From positions 1-48,872 of the forward strand of contig JAKBAC010000006.1 in NCBI GenBank assembly GCA_021809365.1: a stretch of 48,872 bases of DNA, in the 5' to 3' direction. The stretch is from Planctomycetota bacterium (lineage in GTDB: Bacteria; Planctomycetota; Phycisphaerae; WQYP01). Below, piece by piece: positions 30,592-39,792 of this stretch. Below the pieces are notes generated by a model. It saw nothing but the letters and a program-made list of their open reading frames with translations. It was not told where the DNA came from and ran no database searches. The translations under genes and the position numbers were made by a program. Within the stretch, counting starts at the first letter, position 1. Each line of letters starts with the position of its first letter.

Positions 30592-30639
30592 GCTCCCACG
30601 ACTTCCCGTGGCAAAGTTCCTTCCTTCTCCCCCACGAAC

Positions 30640-30682
30640 GCCGGTGGTTGTCGTTTCCCACGCGACCACCGGCTTTTTATTT
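30640..30682 (+). terminator. Strong rho-independent terminator before the TPP promoter
   Basis: A hairpin with perfect 9 bp arms GCCGGTGGT and ACCACCGGC (extendable by wobble pairs) encloses a short loop and is followed by TTTTTATTT. It ends the small unit at 30508-30640 and insulates the thiC promoter. Confidence 0.85.
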
Positions 30683-30683
30683 A

Positions 30684-30692
30684 TGCTATAAT
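30684..30692 (+). promoter_or_regulatory. Extended -10 promoter of thiC
   Basis: TGCTATAAT, a perfect extended -10 box, ends 30692; no good -35 hexamer exists because the site overlaps the upstream terminator. Transcription would start near 30699, a few bases before the riboswitch P1 stem. Confidence 0.7.
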
Positions 30693-30701
30693 CTTGAACT
30701 G

Positions 30702-30785
30702 TTCGCCAGGGGTGTTCCGATGTTTCGGAACTGAGAATAAACCCTTGGAACCTGACCCGGGTTGTACCGGCGTAGGGAGCGCGAG
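30702..30785 (+). ncRNA. TPP riboswitch (THI element) upstream of thiC
   Basis: The conserved core is present: CAGGGGTGTTCCG, a P3-like hairpin, CTGAGAATAAACCCTTGGA, ACCTGACCCGGGTTGTACC and GGCGTAGGGAGC. P1 pairs TTCGC (30702-30706) with GCGAG (30781-30785). It lies 87 bp before the thiC ATG. The sequence between it and the gene can block initiation or make a terminator; which of the two was not resolved. Binding of thiamine diphosphate is expected to lower thiC expression. Confidence 0.95.
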
Positions 30786-30871
30786 CAAAAACTGCCACGT
30801 TTTCCCGCCGCTATCACCGCCGGGGTTGTATAACTGGGCCGCAACCGCGGCTGATTGAGGAGTATGTAATT

Positions 30872-32590
30872 ATGTTTCAGGCGGCGCAAAATCTTGTCAC
30901 CCAATACGAATTTGCCTGTGCGGGAATTGTGACACCGCAGATGATTCGCGTGGCCCAGCGCGAGGGGCAGACCGCGGAGTTTATCCGGCAGGAGGTGGCC
31001 CGCGGGCGGTTGGTGATCCCCGCCAACATCCGGCATTTGCAAGGGACGGGCGGGCATGCCGACGCGACCTCTCCCATGGATTTGCAGTATGAACTTTTCG
31101 CGAATGCCGGTCATCCCGGTGCGCGGGGTGATGCATCCGGGTTGTGGGTGAATCAGACCGTGGCACAGAGAACAAAAGTCATTACGGATTCCGCCGCCTT
31201 CAAGGGGGCACGCGCCGCCAAGCGCCTGGATCCCATGGCCATTGGCCGAATGGTAACCACCAAAATCAACGCCAACATTGGAGCGTCCCCCGTCTCCAGC
31301 AATACCGCGGAAGAAGTTGAAAAATTACAATGGGCCCAGAAATTCGGTGCCGATACGCTCATGGACCTCTCCACCGGTGGCAATCTGGTGCAGTGCCGCC
31401 AGGCGATTATTGATCACAGCACAATTCCGATCGGCACCGTGCCAATTTATTCCATGATCATCGGCCGGAAAATTGAAGAGTTGTCGTATGACATTATTCT
31501 CAAGGAAATTGAACGCCAGGCCCAGCAGGGGGTCGATTATTTCACGATTCATGCCGGTGTGCTCAAAGAGCACCTGCCACTGGTGAAAGACCGATTGACG
31601 GGGATTGTCAGCCGGGGCGGCAGCATGTTGGCCAAGTGGATGATTGTGCATAATAAGCAAAATCCGATGTATGAATTGTTTGATGAAATTTCCGCCATCA
31701 TGCGGCAATATGATGTCACCTATTCCCTGGGTGACGGCCTGCGGCCAGGCTGCTGCGCCGATGCAACCGACGCGGCACAACTGGCGGAATTACGCACGCT
31801 GGGCGAGTTGGTTTATCGCGCCCGTGCGGCCGGTGTGCAGGTGATGGTGGAAGGCCCCGGCCATGTGCCGATGGATCAGATTGCCATGAACATGCAGCTT
31901 CAGCAGCGGGTATGTGATGATGCTCCATTTTATGTGCTTGGGCCACTGACGACCGATGTATTTCCTGGCTATGACCACATCACCAGTGCGATCGGTGCCA
32001 CGGAAGCGGCGCGGGCCGGAGCGGCGATGTTGTGCTATGTAACGCCCAAAGAACATGTCGGCCTGCCCAAGGCGCAGGATGTAAAAGCGGGATGTATTGC
32101 CTACAAGATTGCGGCCCATGCGGGCGATATTTCCCGCGGCGTTACCGGTGCGCGCCAATGGGATGATGACATGTCCAAGGCGCGGGCCGCGTTGAATTGG
32201 CCGAAGATGTTTGAATTGGCGTTCGACGGTGAAACCGCCCGGGCGCTGCATGATGAAGATCTGGAAGTGGATACGGATTTTTGTGCCATGTGCGGGCATG
32301 ACTGGTGTTCCATGCGCATCAGCAAAGAAATACAGGATTTTGCCAGCGGGAAGGACCCGAATTTTGAGCCGGCAAAAAAGTCGGAGCAATCCACGGGTGT
32401 CTCGGCCGAGGGCGTGGAATTGCTTAAACATCGCGGTGTTTTAACGCAGGAACAGATTCACGCTTTGGCTCACAAGGGCAAGAAGGCGGTATGTCATAGT
32501 GATAGCGTGGCCGATCCGGAGCAAGCCAGGCTGGTGCAACTTAATACGCTCAAGGCGCATGGCGTGGTGCTCAATGAAACGGGGCTGTAA
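30872..32590 (+). CDS. thiC: Phosphomethylpyrimidine synthase ThiC
   Basis: 572 residues. A radical SAM-like enzyme that rearranges aminoimidazole ribotide to hydroxymethylpyrimidine phosphate in thiamine synthesis. The core has [52 protein letters not shown] and [12 protein letters not shown]. The C-terminal [4Fe-4S] motif is CAMCGHDWC (CX2CX4C). The N terminus is shorter than in E. coli, beginning [20 protein letters not shown] precedes the ATG. Expression is controlled by the TPP riboswitch. The stop codon abuts a foldback repeat. Confidence 0.96.
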   Translation: MFQAAQNLVTQYEFACAGIVTPQMIRVAQREGQTAEFIRQEVARGRLVIPANIRHLQGTGGHADATSPMDLQYELFANAGHPGARGDASGLWVNQTVAQRTKVITDSAAFKGARAAKRLDPMAIGRMVTTKINANIGASPVSSNTAEEVEKLQWAQKFGADTLMDLSTGGNLVQCRQAIIDHSTIPIGTVPIYSMIIGRKIEELSYDIILKEIERQAQQGVDYFTIHAGVLKEHLPLVKDRLTGIVSRGGSMLAKWMIVHNKQNPMYELFDEISAIMRQYDVTYSLGDGLRPGCCADATDAAQLAELRTLGELVYRARAAGVQVMVEGPGHVPMDQIAMNMQLQQRVCDDAPFYVLGPLTTDVFPGYDHITSAIGATEAARAGAAMLCYVTPKEHVGLPKAQDVKAGCIAYKIAAHAGDISRGVTGARQWDDDMSKARAALNWPKMFELAFDGETARALHDEDLEVDTDFCAMCGHDWCSMRISKEIQDFASGKDPNFEPAKKSEQSTGVSAEGVELLKHRGVLTQEQIHALAHKGKKAVCHSDSVADPEQARLVQLNTLKAHGVVLNETGL

Positions 32591-32757
32591 GGGACTGCGC
32601 AAAAATAAATTCACATTTTTTGGCGCAGGAATTTTGGCCGCTGGCGAGGCGTGAGCGACGCGCATACCCCGCCAGTGGGTCTGTAAGGAGCGAACAACGA
32701 AGCCAACGGCCAAAAGGGCCAGCCAGAAAGTGTGAAGTTATTTTTGCACGGTCCCTA
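32590..32757. mobile_element. MITE-like foldback element abutting the thiC stop
   Basis: A 168 bp imperfect palindrome without coding capacity. The two ends, read inwards, share 30 of 36 bases, starting AGGGAC-G-GCAAAAATAA; five of six differences are C/T or one A/C and G/T change. A second matching pair follows inside (TTTTGGCCGCTGGC versus TTTTGGCCGTTGGC). The last A of the thiC TAA stop is the first base of the element. No transposase is present, so it would need one supplied elsewhere. As RNA it would fold into a long hairpin between thiC and thiO. Confidence 0.65.
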
Positions 32758-32826
32758 AGCGTGATCGGGCCGGGCGAAACGCCTTGCGGCGCGGCACGGG
32801 GATAATATTGCTTCAGGGATGGAACA

Positions 32827-33966
32827 ATGGTTGACGGAACGGCGGATGTCGCAATTGTCGGTGGGGGAGTCATCGGGTTAACCATGGCCTGGCGGCTGGC
32901 GGAGGCGGGGCTGTCAGTAGCATTGCTGGAGCAGGGACGATGTGCCCAGGGGGCGAGCCGGGCGGCGTTGGGGGCGCTGTGGCCACCGCCCATGGCCAAT
33001 GCGGGGGCGATGCAGCAACTGCATCGCCGCAGTCTTTTTGAGTACGAATCCTTTGTTCAATCACTGGAACGCGCGTCGGGTCTGCACGTTAATTATCTGC
33101 GGCGCGGCAAATTGGAATTGCTGAATTCTCAGAAAGCCTATCAGATTGCCGCTGAACAAAGTGTCGCGGCCAATGCGTCTTGGCCGGGATTGGGTGAAAA
33201 GCCGATCATGGAAGTGCTCTCTTCAGAGCAAACGCTGGAATATGAACCGGAGATCGCATCGGTTCCGCATGGTGCCCAACATTGCCGGTGGTCCGGGCAG
33301 GTCAATGTGGATCAATTGATGGAGGCGCTTATCTTGGTGTGCGTCAAGGCCGGAGTGCGGATTCATGAGGGTGTGCGGATCGAGCGACTGGAAACCGCAT
33401 CACATCGGGTGCGGGCGGCAAGCTCCGGTGATAAGCGCTATAGCGCGGAGAAATTTGTGCTGTGCGCCGGGGTTGGCTTGCCGCAGATATCGGGTGGTGC
33501 GGAGGTTTCACCGCCCATTGTGCCCGTGAAGGGGCAGGCTCTACTTTTGCGTGTGCGCAAGGAAGCGATTGGGCACATAGTAAAAAGCGGGCCGATATTT
33601 CTGGTGCCGTGGCCGGATGGGCGGATTTTGGTAGGCTCCACGACGGAGCCGGAGGCCGGATTTGACACAACCAACACTGCGGAGGGTGTTCAGTTTCTGC
33701 TGCAGGGCGCAACGGAGATTGTGCCGGCATTGAAATCAGCGGTTTTAGAGCGGGTATGGGCGGGGCTGCGGCCAAGCGGGCCTAAACATCGGCCGGTGAT
33801 GGGAAAGGCCCCGGGTTACGATAATGTGTTTGTGTGTGCGGGGCATTTCAAAATCGGCATCGGGCTGGCACCCTTGTCCGCGGCACTGATGGCGGAATTA
33901 ATCACGACGGGCCGCACGGGAACCGATATCAGTGAGTTCGCGCCGGCCAACCGGGATCAGAAATAA
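32827..33966 (+). CDS. thiO: Glycine oxidase ThiO-like FAD-dependent oxidoreductase
   Basis: 379 residues. The DAO-family fold begins with VAIVGGGVIGLTMAWRLAEAGLSVALLE, a Rossmann FAD motif. Further on are VNVDQLMEALILVC, PIVPVKGQALLLRVR, PWPDGRILVGSTTEPEAGFD and the C-terminal GLRPSGPKHRPVMGKAPGYD. In thiamine synthesis ThiO oxidises glycine to dehydroglycine for the thiazole ring. The assignment from D-amino acid or glycine oxidases relies partly on its position after thiC. The intervening foldback element may weaken readthrough. The 3' end overlaps the convergent DUF1207 gene by 10 bp. Confidence 0.82.
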   Translation: MVDGTADVAIVGGGVIGLTMAWRLAEAGLSVALLEQGRCAQGASRAALGALWPPPMANAGAMQQLHRRSLFEYESFVQSLERASGLHVNYLRRGKLELLNSQKAYQIAAEQSVAANASWPGLGEKPIMEVLSSEQTLEYEPEIASVPHGAQHCRWSGQVNVDQLMEALILVCVKAGVRIHEGVRIERLETASHRVRAASSGDKRYSAEKFVLCAGVGLPQISGGAEVSPPIVPVKGQALLLRVRKEAIGHIVKSGPIFLVPWPDGRILVGSTTEPEAGFDTTNTAEGVQFLLQGATEIVPALKSAVLERVWAGLRPSGPKHRPVMGKAPGYDNVFVCAGHFKIGIGLAPLSAALMAELITTGRTGTDISEFAPANRDQK

Positions 33967-35183
33967 AAGTGTATGCCTACCCCGACGTATTGAATTTCAT
34001 TGACAAAGAATTGTCCATACGGCGAATGTCCGCGATAAAATTCCAGCAGGAATTGGAGTTTTGAACTGTCCGGTTTGCCGTTGGTCAACTGTACGCCGCC
34101 GACGGCCGAGATGTCGGTGGAATAGTTATTTTCACTCCAGTTTTTGAAATCAATACCAGCAACCGGGGACATGTAGCACGTTCCCTTATGAAAAAAAACG
34201 GCTCCGTGGTATTCAATGCCGTAGTGAAATCGCCAATGGCCGAGGTCGGAAGGTGCCACGTCGCCGAGATAACCGGCTCCGGCATACAGCCGGATGGTGC
34301 GATGCAATAAATCAATGGATGCCAGGGCGTTGAGTTCCTCATAGCTGATTTTTTGCCGCAGGCTGTCGGTTCCGTAATAGGCCGGATTGGCAATGAGGAA
34401 TTCGTCGCCGAGGTGCGAGCTTTGATGATAATAGCGCACCAGAAATGAAAGATTGCGATGCCGCGCGGCAAAATAACCACCCACCATGAAATCAGTGTTC
34501 TGCAGATCGCTGGCAACCGTATCGGTATTGAAGTAGGCGAAAGCATCCGCCTGAATGCCGGCTTCCCACTGCCAATGGTCGGGCCAATCGCCGCGCTCAA
34601 AGGGAATCGTATCACCGATGCTTACGGGGATCACGTCCCTAAGCCCATTGGGATGATAGGGGGAATAATGCGTGTAGGCCATGCTGAATGCCGGCCACTT
34701 CGGATCCGCCATAAGTGGTTGAAACAGCCGCCCCGGCGGCAGGAAGCCGATAGGAAGATGATAAACCCCCGCCCGTTCCATGGCCTTGGTATCCATGCCG
34801 ATGTGATAGTTTCCGGCGGTGGGACGGGTGGATTGCGGCGGGGTCGGAAGGATGGCGGGAGTTTCATGCTGTGTCCCCGAATGTGGTGTACTGGCCGCGA
34901 CCGGCGAAAGCGCAATCGTCTTTACACTTTGCACGCCGGCAATTTTCCGCACACAATCGCGGATGCTTTTTGCCTGTGATGCGGGTACATCACGAATCGT
35001 GACGTTGCCGGCCCGCACCGCCACCACCGGATGCGGCAGATGAAACTTCAGCTCAAGTACGGCATTGACATATCCTGATATATAGGCATCTGAAGTTGTT
35101 GTCGGCACCGTGCCCGATGTCACCGCGGCGGCATGGCCACAGGCGATCAGCAGTGCCGCAGTGAAAATAGTTATGATGCGCAT
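33957..35183 (-). CDS. BON-DUF1207 outer-membrane-type protein
   Basis: 408 residues. A signal peptide (about 1-20, MRIITIFTAALLIACGHAAA) is followed by a BON-like domain (about 30-95, with ISGYVNAVLELKFHLP and VRAGNVTIRDVPAS), a Pro-rich linker and a beta-rich domain of the DUF1207 type. The latter begins LPPGRLFQPLMADPKWPAFS and has many aromatic alternating strands to the last residues VGVGIHFYF, an aromatic-terminated strand typical of outer-membrane barrels. Likely an outer-membrane protein of unknown substrate. No operon partner is obvious besides nadA upstream (77 bp). Confidence 0.7.
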   Translation of the reverse strand: MRIITIFTAALLIACGHAAAVTSGTVPTTTSDAYISGYVNAVLELKFHLPHPVVAVRAGNVTIRDVPASQAKSIRDCVRKIAGVQSVKTIALSPVAASTPHSGTQHETPAILPTPPQSTRPTAGNYHIGMDTKAMERAGVYHLPIGFLPPGRLFQPLMADPKWPAFSMAYTHYSPYHPNGLRDVIPVSIGDTIPFERGDWPDHWQWEAGIQADAFAYFNTDTVASDLQNTDFMVGGYFAARHRNLSFLVRYYHQSSHLGDEFLIANPAYYGTDSLRQKISYEELNALASIDLLHRTIRLYAGAGYLGDVAPSDLGHWRFHYGIEYHGAVFFHKGTCYMSPVAGIDFKNWSENNYSTDISAVGGVQLTNGKPDSSKLQFLLEFYRGHSPYGQFFVNEIQYVGVGIHFYF

Positions 35184-35259
35184 CGCTGCTCCAGTGTTGT
35201 TCTAAATTTCCGTGCGGCTATTATACTCCAATGTCCATGCGAATGGGGAAGTGCCCTTG

Positions 35260-36477
35260 TCAGGCTCCGCTTGCGTTCATCGCAAGTACGCGCAGCGGGT
35301 TGGATTTGTCTGAGCGGATCGCACGTGGTTCCGGTGGGGGGGTAATGGGTTTGTTCGCCGTGATGTCCAGCATGCGCTGCAGGCTCACGCGCGCCCAATA
35401 GGCGTCATACGGTTCCACGCGAATCTCATTGAGCACCCGACCCGCGGCAAGATTATCAAGAATATAAAGCAGGTGCGGCGGATCAATGCGGTACATCGTG
35501 GTGCAGAGGCACTGGCAATCCGAGAGCACCACGATGGTCTGTTCCGGATGCGCATTGGCCAGCCGTTGTACCATGTGTACTTCCGTGCCCACCGCCCATT
35601 TGGTGCCAGGCGGTGCAGCAGCTATTTGCTTGCCGATAAAGTCTGTTGAACCGACCAGATCGGCCTTCTGAACAACTTCCCAACTGCATTCCGGATGCAC
35701 CAGTACCTTCACGCCGGGCATGCGCCGGCGAACATCATCCACATGTTCCGGGCGGAAAAGTTGATGCACGCTGCAATGCCCTTTCCAGAGAATAAATGCG
35801 GCATCACGAATTTGCTGATCGGTCAGTCCGCCATGGGGTTGGCGATAATCCCATAGCGCCATGGATTGCAGCGGAAAGCCCATGCGATATGCCGTGTTGC
35901 GGCCAAGATGCTGATCCGGAAAGAAAATAATTTTTGTATGCGGCACATCCGTGGGTTTCTGCCCGGCCAAGGCCCAATTCAGAATTTTATCACAATTGCT
36001 GCTCGTGCAGACCGCACCTCCGTGCTCACCGACAAAACTTTTCACCGCCGCAGTGGAATTCATATACGTGATGGGTACCAGCCGAAAATCCGTATCCGCC
36101 TCACACGCGGCGGTAATGCTCTCCCAGGCATCTTCAACATCATCAATCTGCGCCATATCGGCCATGGAGCATCCTGCCCCCATATCCGGAAGAATGACCT
36201 TCTGATGTTCGGCGGTTAACACGTCCGCCGACTCCGCCATGAAATGCACGCCGCAGAAAACGACGAATTCCGCCTCAGTGAGTTTGGCCGCTTCGCGGGA
36301 GAGCTGGAACGAATCCCCAAGAAAATCGGCGAAGCGTACTACATTATCCTGCTGATAATGGTGGCCCAGAATCACCAGCCGCTTGCCCAACTCGGCTTTG
36401 CGCTGCGCTATTCTCGCCAGCAATTGCTCATGCGGAATCTGCATATAGTCTTTAGGAATGGGTTGTTGCCAATTCAT
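35260..36477 (-). CDS. nadA: Quinolinate synthase
   Basis: 405 residues. NadA condenses iminoaspartate with dihydroxyacetone phosphate to quinolinate in NAD synthesis and carries an oxygen-sensitive [4Fe-4S] cluster. Motifs are VILGHHYQQDNVVRFADFLG, AESADVLTAEHQKVILPD, CSMADMA, CTSSNCDKILNWAL, HPECSWEVVQKADLVGSTD and CLCTTMYRIDPPHLL; cluster cysteines are in the first, HPEC and the C-terminal C-rich segment. It follows the glycogen synthase gene by 69 bp. No nadB or nadC is adjacent. Confidence 0.95.
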   Translation of the reverse strand: MNWQQPIPKDYMQIPHEQLLARIAQRKAELGKRLVILGHHYQQDNVVRFADFLGDSFQLSREAAKLTEAEFVVFCGVHFMAESADVLTAEHQKVILPDMGAGCSMADMAQIDDVEDAWESITAACEADTDFRLVPITYMNSTAAVKSFVGEHGGAVCTSSNCDKILNWALAGQKPTDVPHTKIIFFPDQHLGRNTAYRMGFPLQSMALWDYRQPHGGLTDQQIRDAAFILWKGHCSVHQLFRPEHVDDVRRRMPGVKVLVHPECSWEVVQKADLVGSTDFIGKQIAAAPPGTKWAVGTEVHMVQRLANAHPEQTIVVLSDCQCLCTTMYRIDPPHLLYILDNLAAGRVLNEIRVEPYDAYWARVSLQRMLDITANKPITPPPEPRAIRSDKSNPLRVLAMNASGA

Positions 36478-36546
36478 ATTTTCGGCCCTTTCACATCTTT
36501 TATTATAGCGGTCAGGCCGAATTTATCGTAGTCGATGTTTGCATAT

Positions 36547-38691
36547 TCAACTGCTCTGGGTGCCCGTGGAAGTACCGGTCTTGCGTGACAGTGCCAGGCG
36601 GTGCGCGTGGGCGTAGTGTGATATAAGATTATGCCAGTCAAAATACTCGGACAATCTCTCCACGCGATTGCGCAATTCAACGCGCCCGCGGCGTTCCTTC
36701 AGCGCGAAATTAAACAGCATTTCCGTCAATTGATGGGCGGACTGGTCAAACGATGCATAACGACGACCGACCACAAACAAGCCGTTGTTCGCGGGGTCAT
36801 GGATATGTTTTAATACGTAACTTCCGAACCCGGCCAGATCGCTGGTCACCGCGGCCACGCCGTTGGCGACGCATTCCATGGGTGTATATCCCCATGGTTC
36901 ATAATAACTGGGAAATACTCCCATGTGGCAACCGCGCACAAATTGATCGTAATCCAAGCCGATCAGCGGACTGGTGGCGGAAAGGAAATCGGGATGGAAG
37001 ACAATTTTGACCGGGTCTTCCTTGGAATTAAAAAGCCTACAGGATCTCAGTTGTTGCAGAATGGAATCATTGGCGTCATCCCACAGATCGTGCGTGACGA
37101 TGGCGGGCTGTTTCCAACTTCGCCAGGCATGAAGTCCGCGCTTCAGCCGTACCAGGGATTCCTCCGTAATCAATTTGGTCGTATCGGGCAGTTGGCCCTG
37201 GCTGATATCGTGCAGCAGGCGGTGTCCGATATCCTCGGATACGCGTTCGCAGGTGCGTTTGAGTTCATCAAACATGGCCTGACTTTTTAATACATCGACA
37301 TTAATAGATTTGTAAGGTGCTCGGGTGATGATAAACGCGACCACCGTCACCGGCACATTGCCCGATTTGAGCCAATGATTCAGGCGGGCCAGTGACTCAA
37401 TAAAAAGGTTGATGCCTTTATTGGTGTATTCATATCGACCGGAGGTGAACATGTAAATCGTGCGATCCAGATCAAACGTGTATGACGGAAAAAAGTGGCC
37501 CGCAACAAACGTGTGAATGGCTTCCTTGTATTGTTTGTGCAGGGTCTGAAATTCATGCAGGGCGGCGAATCGCTGGATGTTCAGGCCGTTGGGTGTGATG
37601 ACATCCGGCTTGCGCAGCAGAAGTTTCTCGGCCTCCAGCGCGGTGATATCGGATACGGTGGTAAATACGTCCGCCAGTTGCGCCGCGCCGCGTTCCAGAC
37701 AATACCGCGGATAAATGGCGTAATGGCCGGCGGCATGGTCGGGATTAATGGAATCCAATTTGGAATAAAAATCCGGATTGTCCGTACACAAGTAGCGCCC
37801 CAGAAGCGTGGCGTGCGTGGTGAATACCGTTGCCACCGGCAATTTCAGAAAGTTAATCCGCATCAGGCCCGGTCCGACCATCCACTCATGGAAATGGGCG
37901 ATGATCGAACGGCTTTCAGGTTTGAAGCGGCATAATTCCTGAAAAAACATCCCCACAAGCATCCCGAATACCACCACATTATTGGTATCCGTATCATTGT
38001 CCGGTGCCTGGATGCCGTGATCTTTCCACAATACATACTTGAATTCCCCAAGTCTGCCGAAGGAGGCCATGAAATCCAGCAGTATCACGCGAGGCCGTCC
38101 GTCAATAAGCCAGTGGCCATAATGTACCCGGATCGACATTTCTTCCAGCCGACGAATAGTCTCGGCAATCGGGCCGGTGGGTTCCGCGGGTTCAAATTCG
38201 ACGCCCGCGGTGTCCGCGTTGTACGGCCCGATTAAGCAGTAACGGTCGCCCCAGGACTCCACCATTGTGCCGGCCTTGGTGCGGATGACTGTATAAATGC
38301 CGCCCAACTGCCAGCAGACTTCCCAGGCAATTTCAAACAGCAGCGGTTGGGTTGGATCATCCTCCCCAGCCGGGGGCGCGGGAAGCGGTGGATTGGTCAG
38401 CGATGGCTTTTGCAGGGGAAGAGGCGATGGCGGAAAATCGCGCGCCGTCGTGCGGGAATAGTCCTGTATCGGCTGGTCGGGGCGGTGATAGGTGTCCCAG
38501 TTGGTCTGGGTATTGGATGTTGCACTGGTTGACGGGGGCGCGAAGCCCGCCTTCCGCGTACCTCCCATTTCTGGTGCGTTGGGACTTCCTTTGCCCTCCG
38601 GACCCGATGCTGCAGGGGGCGGCGTTGTAAGCTTCTCAGTGGAACGATCACCTTTGCCTGACTTGCGTCTTCCGCGATTTGCAGTTCCCAT
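36547..38691 (-). CDS. GT3-type (eukaryote-like) glycogen synthase
   Basis: 714 residues. The first 100 residues or so are Pro/Ser/Gly-rich and likely disordered. The catalytic part then begins LLFEIAWEVCWQLGGIYTV and continues with IAHFHEWMVGPGLM, TVFTTHATLLGRYL, VSDITALEAEKLLLRKPDVI and, near the C terminus, YYEPWGYTPMECVANGVAAVTSDLAGFGSYV. These are features of the UDP-glucose-using glycogen synthase of fungi and animals (glycosyltransferase family 3), not the bacterial GlgA. A bacterial GT3 is unusual but known in several phyla. The donor and use of UDP-glucose are inferred from the family. Confidence 0.85.
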   Translation of the reverse strand: MGTANRGRRKSGKGDRSTEKLTTPPPAASGPEGKGSPNAPEMGGTRKAGFAPPSTSATSNTQTNWDTYHRPDQPIQDYSRTTARDFPPSPLPLQKPSLTNPPLPAPPAGEDDPTQPLLFEIAWEVCWQLGGIYTVIRTKAGTMVESWGDRYCLIGPYNADTAGVEFEPAEPTGPIAETIRRLEEMSIRVHYGHWLIDGRPRVILLDFMASFGRLGEFKYVLWKDHGIQAPDNDTDTNNVVVFGMLVGMFFQELCRFKPESRSIIAHFHEWMVGPGLMRINFLKLPVATVFTTHATLLGRYLCTDNPDFYSKLDSINPDHAAGHYAIYPRYCLERGAAQLADVFTTVSDITALEAEKLLLRKPDVITPNGLNIQRFAALHEFQTLHKQYKEAIHTFVAGHFFPSYTFDLDRTIYMFTSGRYEYTNKGINLFIESLARLNHWLKSGNVPVTVVAFIITRAPYKSINVDVLKSQAMFDELKRTCERVSEDIGHRLLHDISQGQLPDTTKLITEESLVRLKRGLHAWRSWKQPAIVTHDLWDDANDSILQQLRSCRLFNSKEDPVKIVFHPDFLSATSPLIGLDYDQFVRGCHMGVFPSYYEPWGYTPMECVANGVAAVTSDLAGFGSYVLKHIHDPANNGLFVVGRRYASFDQSAHQLTEMLFNFALKERRGRVELRNRVERLSEYFDWHNLISHYAHAHRLALSRKTGTSTGTQSS

Positions 38692-39141
38692 TTGTATTCC
38701 GCCCTTTCAATTTCCTGAAAATCTCCACGATCAAAAATAATTTTACCACAGAACGAGCGAATGGTGATAGGCCACAATTTATCGGTGGCAGCCTGGCTCC
38801 CATTGGTCTTGCCGGCCAGGAAAGCCTCACAGGGAAAACGCTCGCCGCCTAACGTCGCGCCGGCGAGTTCCGCGAGTGACGGCAAGAGGGTCCGTTAACC
38901 ACGCCAAAACGCGGTTCGAGAAACCCGCCCACTCGCGACATGCCCGACCGCAACGGTGCCGTTAACCCGACCCGCTCTCGGCGGCAGAGAGTCCGAGAGT
39001 CTGGCCCCGCGAACCGTCCGATCCTCTCCGGCGGGGTTCGATTCTGAGGCCGTCGGTTAATCCTACCTCTGATCTTGTCAAACTCAATGCGACGATTTGC
39101 CGCGGAGTGTCTCATTCGGACGAGTTGCGCTGTGAAGAGAA
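38692..39141. other. Gap between glycogen synthase and the ArsR gene, no gene seen
   Basis: GC-rich sequence, particularly 38880-39060. Open minus-strand frames (38397-38885, 38849-39319) are high-Arg/Pro and overlap real genes in other frames. No tRNA or riboswitch was recognised. TAAAAT at about 38741-38746 on the minus strand may be a weak -10 for the glycogen synthase gene. Confidence 0.45.
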
Positions 39142-39450
39142 TTACAGCGTACCCGTGGCCCGCAACACGGCATCTAGCAGGCCGGGGAAGCGGCCGTTCA
39201 GGTCTTCCTTTCGCAGGGAAATGATGAACTGCGTGCCTTGGGGCGTCATTTGGATAACCCCTGCCTCGCGCAGAATCCGGAAGTGGTGGGATGCGGTGCT
39301 CTTGGCCACCGGCAGGCAAAATTCGCCGCAGGCGTGCTGGCCCTTGGTCGCCAATGTCCTGACCACTGTCAGACGAAGCGGGTCGCTCAGCGCGTACAAA
39401 ACCGCCGACAACGACAGGCTCCTCCGGGTTGGATGGTTCAATGCTCTCAT
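39142..39450 (-). CDS. ArsR-family winged-helix regulator
   Basis: 102 residues. A winged-helix DNA-binding domain: AVLYALSDPLRLTVVRTLAT (helices 1-2), HACGEFCLPVAKSTASHHFRI (recognition helix with TASHH), LREAGVIQMTPQGTQFIISL (wing). Two cysteines, in ACGEFC, could sense metal, thiol or electrophile; true ArsR metal sites are not certain. The ATG at 39450 is used; a GTG at 39486 is also in frame. It faces away from the oxidoreductase cluster, and a palindrome between the two starts (39827-39846) may be its operator. Confidence 0.8.
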   Translation of the reverse strand: MRALNHPTRRSLSLSAVLYALSDPLRLTVVRTLATKGQHACGEFCLPVAKSTASHHFRILREAGVIQMTPQGTQFIISLRKEDLNGRFPGLLDAVLRATGTL

Positions 39451-39512
39451 GGCTTGATTATCACCCAAGCCGGCACAATATTCCACTGTTCGAATGGATG
39501 CGAGTTACTCCA

Positions 39513-39774
39513 ATGGCAACTCCACTTGGTTTGAGAATCACCCGGTATGAGCGGACCGACGGCCCAGATTGGGATGGACGGGCTGCGGTTGCTGAACCCG
39601 CCACGGCGCGAGCCTTCGCCTCTGCGTTGATCGTGCGGTCGCATTGAGGGCTGGACGCATTTCTCCGAATCCCGTCAGGACATATTCCAACGATTCGCGG
39701 CCGCCGGCCTGCAGTATCGCCTGCGCTGGCTGGCCCCGGACGATTCAACTGCGATGACCTTTCCCGCCAGGTGA
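39513..39774 (+). pseudogene. Possible frameshifted gene remnant
   Basis: Read from an ATG at 39513, the frame gives MATPLGLRITRYERTDGPDW... and stops at about 39647. A second frame then opens, giving GWTHFSESRQDIFQRFAAAG... and ending at a TGA at 39772. The two halves look like parts of one short protein joined by a +1/-1 frameshift near 39630-39646. No family recognised. It could equally be chance; there is no ribosome binding site at its start. Confidence 0.25.
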
Positions 39775-39792
39775 AGTGCGAACTTCCTGTTC

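Noticed and set aside
38849..39319. 156-codon minus-strand frame beside the ArsR gene
   Set aside because: Arg/Pro-rich, overlaps the ArsR gene in another frame, no ribosome site.
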